DNA from: Kwoniella bestiolae CBS 10118
Taxonomy: Eukaryota; Basidiomycota; Tremellomycetes; Tremellales; Cryptococcaceae
Reading direction: 5' to 3'
Assembly (NCBI RefSeq): GCF_000512585.2
Contig: NC_089241.1
Location: 1,054,001 to 1,118,000 of the forward strand
DNA: 64,000 nt
Positions 57,114-64,000 of the stretch are shown in pieces. Made by a program: the position numbers and the translations under genes. Numbering within the stretch: the stretch's first letter is position 1; the number at the start of each line of letters is the position of its first letter. The notes beneath the pieces are model-generated. The model made no database searches. It was not told the origin of the DNA and saw only the letters and a list, made by a program, of their open reading frames with translations.

Positions 57114-58361
57114 ATGCCACCAAAAAAGACAAAACCCAAAACATCATACCCACCAACCACCTCTACCTCTCAATCACCTCCCAATCCCCCCTCCATCTCC
57201 TTCTCCAACCATATCATCCAACGAATCCTCTCCTACATACCCGTCAACGAACAAGGTACCCTCCATTCGTGCACACTGGTGGACAAACAATTCAACTTAA
57301 TCGCCACACCCCTTCTTTGGAGATGGCTCATCCTTAGTCCTCCTTCTGAAGCTGACGAGATCACCCCTATCAACCCTATCGACACCTCGGTGTGGAAGGA
57401 CGAGCGCCTGAAGATGGTAAAAATCCTCTCCATCGAGACTCATAGCTCCGAATGGTGTACCCTCAACCAATCAGCCAATCTCAAATTACCCAACCTGGAG
57501 ACAATCCGACTGACCATCCACAAGAAATTCGGTTATCCACGAGCATTCCACTCTTTCCCAACTTCCGAACCTCCCCCCAGTCAAATCTCGAACCAATCGG
57601 CATGTACCCTGATGAAACACCTCAAACCCAGGACGATAGTGTACAAGGAAACTCCCGATTCGTCCTTCTACCTCAACCCGGATAACGTATCTCCCCCTAT
57701 CTGGTCCAAGGTCGATACGCTCATCTTCCTCATTCCGCCCGTAGGAGCTGGAACGCACTTCACCAAGAACAAGGATCTCACGCAACTCGTACCTAAACTC
57801 AAAAGGGTGTATTGGATATTCGATCCTACCGATGTGGATCTCACTTCGAGATACAATACTGGTAATTTCGATCATGACGAAATCAACTTTTTATCGAATT
57901 TGTTGGTCAGAAATCCCAAGATCAAATTTACGATTGTCAATGCTGGATGTACGAGTCTCAGATTACCCAAGAAGTATCGTATGTCCATTGAAGATTCCGA
58001 AGATAGCTACCAAGAGTCGTTCATCAAGAATCACTGGAATAGATTAGAGGAAGCTGCCTTTGATGCTAGGCGATCGAAATTGAGAGCCAAGGCGAAGGCA
58101 GGGTCAGGTTCAGGTTCAGGTTCAGGTTCAGGTCCAGGCTCAAAGCGACAGGAGAAGGATGGAGATAGAGATAGTAACGACGAGGAGGAGGAGGAAGAAG
58201 AGGATGAAGAAGTTGACAGCTCGTACGAGTTTATGTCGATCGGTGAATTTGTGGAGAAGGAGGAATGGTATAATTGGTTTGACCCGGAGGAGATTGTGAG
58301 ATGGAAGAGGATCAATGAAGAGATCGATGGGAAGAAGGAAAAAGGCAAGAATAAGAAGTAG
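57114..58361 (+). CDS. F-box protein I (intact)
   Basis: A single exon gives 415 residues, starting MPPKKTKPKTSYPPTTSTSQ. The F-box is ISFSNHIIQRILSYIP, HSCTLVDKQFNLIATPLLWR and WLILSPP. Family blocks are SSEWCTLNQ, LKLPNLETIRLTIHKKFGYP, CTLMKHLKPRTIVYKETPDS, PPIWSKVDTLIFLIPPVG, LKRVYWIFDPTDVDLTS, IKFTIVNAGCTSLRLP and MSIGEFVEKEEWYNWFDPEE, then I-V-R-W. Before the end block lies an insertion of Ser-Gly repeats (about 58102-58140) and a run of Glu/Asp. It is a tandem neighbour and close relative of copy H, and its intact frame gives the reference for H's lesion. It is a probable SCF adaptor with unknown substrate. Confidence 0.87.
   Translation: MPPKKTKPKTSYPPTTSTSQSPPNPPSISFSNHIIQRILSYIPVNEQGTLHSCTLVDKQFNLIATPLLWRWLILSPPSEADEITPINPIDTSVWKDERLKMVKILSIETHSSEWCTLNQSANLKLPNLETIRLTIHKKFGYPRAFHSFPTSEPPPSQISNQSACTLMKHLKPRTIVYKETPDSSFYLNPDNVSPPIWSKVDTLIFLIPPVGAGTHFTKNKDLTQLVPKLKRVYWIFDPTDVDLTSRYNTGNFDHDEINFLSNLLVRNPKIKFTIVNAGCTSLRLPKKYRMSIEDSEDSYQESFIKNHWNRLEEAAFDARRSKLRAKAKAGSGSGSGSGSGPGSKRQEKDGDRDSNDEEEEEEEDEEVDSSYEFMSIGEFVEKEEWYNWFDPEEIVRWKRINEEIDGKKEKGKNKK
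58102..58140 (+). repeat. Hexamer repeat ggttca encoding Ser-Gly repeats
   Basis: Several copies of ggttca in frame within F-box copy I encode (Ser-Gly)n just before an acidic run. It is a flexible, slippage-prone linker. Confidence 0.85.
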
Positions 58362-58780
58362 GTTGATATGATGGTATACGATATGGGATACATCGAATCG
58401 CAGAAGCTGGAGAAATGGAAAGGTTAACGATATGGAGAATGACACTAAAACAAGAACCGGGTAATAGGGTAGATTGGATTTGGGTTCGACATCTAAGATA
58501 TGTGTAAATGTACCAGATAGTGGATCAGAGGGTAGTTGTATTATATCGCTATCTATGTCATGCTCATGTATGTATACAATAATTCATGTACATGATCTAT
58601 TTCGTTTCGTTAAGTGGGTATGACTGGTACAGTATAAACAGCAAGTCTGATAGAGCGAATGAGTGGAATAAGCTGACTGTCCAAGACACATTCTTGAATC
58701 CGGATCAGCGAACCCTCATGACGAAGATACATGTACGTGAAGTATGGAGGATGAGGTACCAGATCCAACTCACCTCACCA
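58362..58780. other. Convergent intergenic region
   Basis: This holds 3' UTRs of F-box copy I and the FAD monooxygenase gene. No further feature is supported. Confidence 0.5.
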
Positions 58781-59959
58781 TCACACAGTCGGCGACGTCT
58801 CCTCGTCAATCCTAATTCCGAACTGCTTCTCCGCCAACCCATAACTCGTCGCAACAGCCTCACTGGCATATACCCTCATCTTATCCTCATACTCCTTCGT
58901 AATCCCCTCCCTATATCCACCAGCCTCTCCTAGTAATCTACCAAGCAATGCCGAATCCCGCACAGCAGTGTTGGCTCCAATCCCCCCAGCGGGAGTCATA
59001 GAATGCACGGCATCTCCAATTACCGTAATCCGAGGATGGTTCTTCCATACCGGTACACCGGAGGGGGTACTACAAGTGATCTTCCAGAATGCCGCTTCAT
59101 TCTCTACCATCTCCGTAAATAGCGGTTTGAGTTTGGGGGACCAATTGGCGGTAAGGGATTTAGCGATGTCTGCTGCAGTCTTGCCAATAATGGTATAATC
59201 GTCATTTGGAGCCTTGATCAATCCCGGTGAACCGACCATCGTCCAGCCGAATTGGATAGAGGGATCATCCATATCCTTTGATCTGATATTGGTAATCACC
59301 GATACATTCCCTTCTTCCCCTCTGGAATCATCCACGAATCTATATACTCCTTCTTCCAACCCCTTGAATGCCAAGGTGGGAGCCTGTCCATGAATCCCTC
59401 GGACAAGTGTATCGTAGTGTTTGATCTTCCCCTCTGACAGTTTCTTCGATACCTTCGACTTAAGTCCATCTCCAATGATCAACATCGACCCTTCCACTGA
59501 TCTGCTCCCATCGCCAAATATCACTTTGACCCCATTAGGACTTTCCTCGTAGTCCACTACATTCTTATTGAACTGGACAAAATCCTCACTTCCCTCTAAG
59601 AAGAACTTCCTCATCTCTCCCCTGGCAATCCCGATCGTTAGACCGTCCCTGCTACCCAGTTTCTCAGGTACTTTGTGTTCGACCTGTTCACCCGTAATTG
59701 CATTCAACGCTGTGAATCCACTTCCACCCGTTTTCCCGCAGATATCGTAGAATCTCCCAAACTCATCGGGACCAAGTACGTCTTCGATGGCGTCCAACCC
59801 TTCCGTGGATAGACGAAGTCTATATCCCTGACCTCGGAAGGACAGGCTCGCATCACGCTCGAAGATCTGGAATGGGATGTGGGAGCGGAGTAGCGATCGA
59901 GCGAGGAGGAGGGAGGAGAGACCTGCACCTGCGATCAGGATGGGTTGTTGGGATGACAT
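58781..59959 (-). CDS. FAD-dependent monooxygenase (aromatic hydroxylase-like, FAD_binding_3)
   Basis: A single exon gives 392 residues from ATG 59959. The N-terminal dinucleotide-binding motif is QPILIAGAGLSSLLLARSL, followed by IFERD for the FAD ribose contact. The DG motif reads MLIIGDGLKSKVS, and the C-terminal GD motif reads ITVIGDAVHSMTPAGGIGAN. These three motifs in order define group A flavin monooxygenases, which use NAD(P)H and oxygen to hydroxylate aromatic or related substrates. Length is normal for the family. No extra C-terminal domain or membrane segment is visible, so it is probably cytosolic. It has no intron although many genes in the window are intron-rich. The substrate cannot be inferred. 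The neighbouring GH115 gene does not obviously belong to the same pathway. Confidence 0.92.
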   Translation of the reverse strand: MSSQQPILIAGAGLSSLLLARSLLRSHIPFQIFERDASLSFRGQGYRLRLSTEGLDAIEDVLGPDEFGRFYDICGKTGGSGFTALNAITGEQVEHKVPEKLGSRDGLTIGIARGEMRKFFLEGSEDFVQFNKNVVDYEESPNGVKVIFGDGSRSVEGSMLIIGDGLKSKVSKKLSEGKIKHYDTLVRGIHGQAPTLAFKGLEEGVYRFVDDSRGEEGNVSVITNIRSKDMDDPSIQFGWTMVGSPGLIKAPNDDYTIIGKTAADIAKSLTANWSPKLKPLFTEMVENEAAFWKITCSTPSGVPVWKNHPRITVIGDAVHSMTPAGGIGANTAVRDSALLGRLLGEAGGYREGITKEYEDKMRVYASEAVATSYGLAEKQFGIRIDEETSPTV

Positions 59960-60329
59960 GGCGTGGATCAGGGGCGTAAGTGAGTGAATATGGTAGGATG
60001 CTTGTTGCGGATCAGGGTTATATGGAAGTCTGCATCCTCTTCTAAAGTCTATATAACCTATGAAGTACTAGATGTCGGAGAATGAGTAATCGTCATTGAT
60101 GATCAATCATCCATGCGTATCAAGTAAGCTCAAAATCACTGCTCGTGTAATGCGATGAATGTTCGGAGAAAGTGGGGAAGCACATCAGTCAAATGCTTCC
60201 GTCGGAACAGTATCCCATGGTGGCAGACTTTGTCCAAATCGAAATGTCCATCAAATGCATCCGAATCCGAATCACTATAAAGTTACTTCCATATCTTTCC
60301 TTTACTTCTGACCCCCTCCATCATCTCAC
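59960..60329. other. Intergenic, monooxygenase promoter and GH115 3' side
   Basis: A 370-bp stretch with TATA-like sequence (tctatataacc near 60048), probably the promoter of the monooxygenase. No gene is present. Confidence 0.45.
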
Positions 60330-63300
60330 CTACACTCTAACACTCTCAGGAGGTCCCAAATAACTATACCCCCTCTCCCTGATCCCTCCGAAATCCACCA
60401 GAACCCTCTCAAACACTATACCAGTGGTCATAGCCCACAATGTGATGGTATGCTTTCCGGCTTCTCCCAACTTCACCATCGTCTTCACATCTCGAATCTC
60501 ATTCTTGACGATCTCAATCCAGTCATTCGGTACAGCTCCGATAGCCACGGGGGGATCATTCCATGGTTTATCTTTGACGAAACCCAGCGGCTTGATCGGG
60601 ATTGGGTTGATGATTCGTGGAGGTTGGTCGTCCACTTGCAAGCCAAATGCTAAAGTCGCATTGGCACCCAAGAAGTTAAGTGCCGGACCAATCTGTACAT
60701 TGATCTCTACGTCTTCTTCATCCGATGAGTCGAAGGTCCAAATATCGTAGGTCAATTTCGGTCCCTCTCCCACCGTGAAGTTCTGGGTGGATCGAGGGAA
60801 CATCTCCAATCCACTTCGCGTCCTACCGTACCCTACCATCTCATGGAAGGCATACTCATCCTTTGGTGAGTTGGAAGAATAATGTCCAGCCTCAACAGCA
60901 ATATACCCATCACCTTCTACATGACCGTTGAACTCCTTTGGAGGAGCGGGTCGCTTGTTAATGGGAACAAGGATGGTAACTTCCGATCCATCACTTGCGG
61001 TAAGGTAGAAAGTCGCTTTGCCATCCTCGGGCGCTTTATCCCAATTGACCGATACTCTAATTCTAGTATCCAATGAACCATCCTTCTTGGTCTTTCCATG
61101 ACGAGGCTCGACGATCAACCAATCTTCACTCGTCACTTTCCATGTAGTAGATTTGGGTCCAGCAGAACCTACATCAACCCATCTTGATTTAGCTCCGAAT
61201 GGGTCCATAGGTAATAACTCGGGTGTCTCGCAGTGTTCACCTCGGGGACAGTTGAAAGCGGTATTTCCCGGCCATGAGCCCATGGAGTTCTCGAAGGTTA
61301 CTCGGATGTTGGTTATGACTCCGTAGCCAAGTTCGGGGATGGGGATACCCTCTCGAGCAGGGACGGAAGGGTTGGAGAATGATATGGGAGGCATGATATC
61401 TTTGATAGGCTCGAGCCAAGAGTTCCATCCGATGTGCTAAGACAATGCCACTTCACGTCAGTACCGATACGCAACACTACTACCACTGCTAGCTATGAAA
61501 TGCAGATACTCACCGCCTGATCAAGCATGTGATCCCATTTCCCATCCAACATCTGATGGAAAGTCTCCGTCAATTCACCATCATGGAAGAACGCGTCGAT
61601 AGCCTGTTTGGCATGGAAGTTGGCCGAGTTTCTACCCTGTTGAGCATAAAGGTTGGATCGTTCGGCAGCGACGTAGAGCTTGTTAAGGTTGGTTTGCATC
61701 AGACAGAGCATGTACACTTGCTGGTAGAAGGCAGGTTTGGTTTCTTCAGATAGACCCTCGTAGATCTTGGCCGCCCTGTCAGTGATGGATTGCCATTCTT
61801 CGAGAACTCGCTCGGCTTCTTCGTAGTTGTTCAGAGACCATGTGGTGGAGTTGACCAATTCGGCTTTTCGTCGAGAGGCGTACATCTATGTGTAAGGAAT
61901 CACATTATCCGTCAGCGAATCGTAATGATCAGCTGGTATGATCACACTCACGGAGTATTTCATCATAATATCAGCGACCTCCTCCTTGGTCTCTCCACCA
62001 AATTCACGTTCAGCCCATAGTTCCAAATATCGTTCAACAGAGTTAATAGGCCAGGCATTAATATCCCAAGCGAGATGAAGGAAGTGCTCAGCAGGAAGTT
62101 CGAGGGGTTTGAGAGAACCGATATTCAGGATCCAGATCGAAGTGGTATTGAACGCAGCGGCGATGGTCATTTGTTCCCAGGCTGCGACCCGTAGATTAAT
62201 TAGCTTGGTCGGTAAGGAATGAAGATGTTTGAATCTCGTACTTACTCTTGACCAGGTTGATAGTGTTGATCCACTTGTAAGCTCGGGGCATTCCCACGTC
62301 TGAGCGACATTATCAGTCAAAGATACCATCATGCACTTGAAGCGAAAATAACTCACAATCAACATGGTAATAGATACCCGAACCAGCTTTGTGATCCTTT
62401 CCAGGTGGTTGAACAGTCATGATATTACCCCAATTATCGTCGGCGAAAAGTGTGATGACATTCTCTGGCACTTTGAGCTATACTACTCATCAGCTTGGCA
62501 AACTCCTTCAGACAACCGTGAACCCCTAAGCTACTCACTCCCTTGAGGTAGTATTCTGCTACTTCCTTGTACATACACCACATCTGAGGGATATCGTTGA
62601 TATCTCTACCGTGGGTCTTGGCTAGGATATCTTGTTGGACGGATGTTATGTCTACACCAAGCATCATCAGGTCACTTCCTGTATTTTTGTGGAGGAGGGA
62701 AGTACGACTCACTCTCGACAAGTTCGTTACTAGCCCCAGTCAAAGGCATATCACCATCACCTCTCATACCTGAATCATCAAATATTCCGTCAGCCCCCAT
62801 GCCTCATACCTCCTAAGACGTAATGATATCCATATGGCTAGACCACATACCAAGAGTAAACAGCGTTTCCTTATCCTTAGCCCTCTCAGCTCCATAAGTC
62901 CACCAATCAATCAAGAAATCATCGTTCGTCCAATCCCATTTCCCCTGTCCTTCTCTATCCCATTCGGGCTTGTTCCTAGCCATGGGCTCGTGGTGACTCG
63001 TTCCCATTACTATAGCCATGTTATTGGCTAATACCTGATTGGGACCTGGGATGGGTTCCTTGGGGAATCCGTTGGTGACGTTCAGACCGTCGATATCGAA
63101 CATTGATGCGTACACTGCGCGTATAATTAGCTATCAACAGCATGGGATCCCACCATACCCAAAAAGACGGGAAGTAATACCAATCGGTAAATTGAAGGAA
63201 TACTAAGACACTCACTAGCAGGCCAGAAATAATTCGCCTTCAACCTCAACATCATATCGAACCACATCTCGTACATGTCCGGTAAGAACGCCGGTTCACC

Positions 63301-64000
63301 CCATCTAACCTTCCATCTCTGTGCGGCCCAACTCCACAGAGCGGGATGTTCGTCGTTGATGAATAATCCACGGTATCGTACAGTGGGTTCACCGTGGGAT
63401 AACACCTCGGAAGAGAGATATGCGATGGCGTCGTGGGATCGGACGGGGACATCAGACCAGAAATGGAAAGGGGAGATACCCATTTGTTCGGTCAGTGTGT
63501 AGAGGGCGTAGATTGCTCCTCGCTATTACACGTTTTATCAATATATAAACCTAACACCCTAGGAGAGAGACCATGGATTGTATGAAGATGGGAAATTTGC
63601 GCTCGAGTGCTTTGTAAGAGAAAGACACCCACTCGATCACTTCCAACAACGATCAAACCCTTATCCATCCCATGCATCGGTTCCTCCGTGACCCTTACAT
63701 CGTAACTCTCCCATTTCCCTATCAACTCGTCCGAATATTCATTATCCCTTATATGCTTGATCATACCGTTCTGGGGAGTTCCAACGACGATAGCACGTTC
63801 CACATGGTGAGGCAAAGAGTCATTGTATATATGGGGTCGTACGCCCGTCACTCGATACACATCGTGCGCGAAGGATTGAGCTGCGATGTGGATAGCTATA
63901 TCGTCTTTGGAAGAGAGGAGTAATGGTGCGGCGTAGTGTGAAGATTTTGATGCGATGAGGAAATGATCATGCTTCTTCTTGATACCCTCCGAAGTAGCAG
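60330..64000 (-). CDS. Glycoside hydrolase family 115 (xylan alpha-1,2-glucuronidase), 5' end outside the window
   Basis: GH115 enzymes remove (4-O-methyl-)glucuronic acid from xylan side chains. The gene enters from the right edge in an open frame (AIHIAAQSFAHDVYRVTGVR, VVGSDRRGAIYALY) and runs through about nine exons to the stop at 60330 (YLGPPESVRV). Landmark segments are MGISPFHFWSDVPVRSHDA, FINDEHPALWSWAAQRWKV, MYEMWFDMMLRLKANYFWPA, MAIVMGTSHHEPMARNKPEW, ITLFADDNWGNIMTVQPPG, GIYYHVDYVGMPRAYKWINT and FLHLAWDINAWPINSVERYL. The C-terminal half (from about 61394) contains the beta-rich GH115 C-terminal domain, with WLIVEPRHGKTKKDG and GYIAVEAGHYSSN. The signal peptide, if any, lies beyond 64000. 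No frame break was seen. It suggests growth on plant hemicellulose. Confidence 0.93.

Noticed and set aside
35550..58361. Defence island or toxin-antitoxin style reading of the repeated genes
   Set aside because: The clear F-box pattern and eukaryotic introns point to ubiquitin-ligase adaptors instead, and no nuclease, NACHT or toxin domains are visible.

Overview
The window looks like nuclear DNA of a basidiomycete yeast, most probably a tremellalean (Cryptococcus/Kwoniella type). The grounds are that many genes are cut by short introns (about 50-90 nt, GTGAGT/GTAAGT donors, CTGAC/CTGAT/CTAAC branch sites, CAG/TAG acceptors), the proteins belong to fungal families (Argonaute, cerevisin-type protease, GPI-anchored aspartic protease, GH115), and genes are tightly packed on both strands. 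Species placement is inference. I saw no rRNA, tRNA, transposon or CRISPR array.

Region 1-16.5 kb holds two Argonaute genes in opposite orientation about 9.7 kb apart: the 5' part of one (minus strand, running off the left edge) and a complete, very intron-rich one (plus strand). Both carry an internal RGG/Gly-rich insert at the same place. Between them lie a TLC-domain membrane protein, a short-chain dehydrogenase, a single-pass cell-surface glycoprotein and an unrecognised small nuclear-looking protein.

Region 17-35 kb holds a small Pro/Ser-rich protein with a C-terminal membrane segment, a long minus-strand gene that resembles SYCP2/Red1 meiotic chromosome-axis proteins, a vacuolar-type subtilisin protease, an FGGY carbohydrate kinase and a GPI-anchored pepsin-type protease.

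Region 35.5-58.4 kb is the most unusual part. Nine related F-box genes lie there in both orientations, interrupted only by a 984-residue disordered protein and a bZIP transcription factor. All nine share an N-terminal F-box ending in a P-x-L-W motif, middle blocks (short Trp-Cys/LPNL, CRLL-like and IVNxG motifs) and a C-terminal block with two spaced tryptophans. None has more than one intron. Four of the nine are broken by one lesion each: two in-frame TAA codons and two frameshifts. This looks like a birth-and-death gene family in action. Repeated TGAGTCA (AP-1/Gcn4-type) sites, partly at 10-bp spacing, sit in promoters of several copies.

Region 58.8-64 kb holds an intronless FAD-dependent monooxygenase and most of a GH115 xylan alpha-glucuronidase, whose 5' end lies beyond the right edge.

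Exon boundaries were read by eye from splice consensus and reading frame. Gene ends are solid where a stop is given, and internal boundaries may be off by a few bases.
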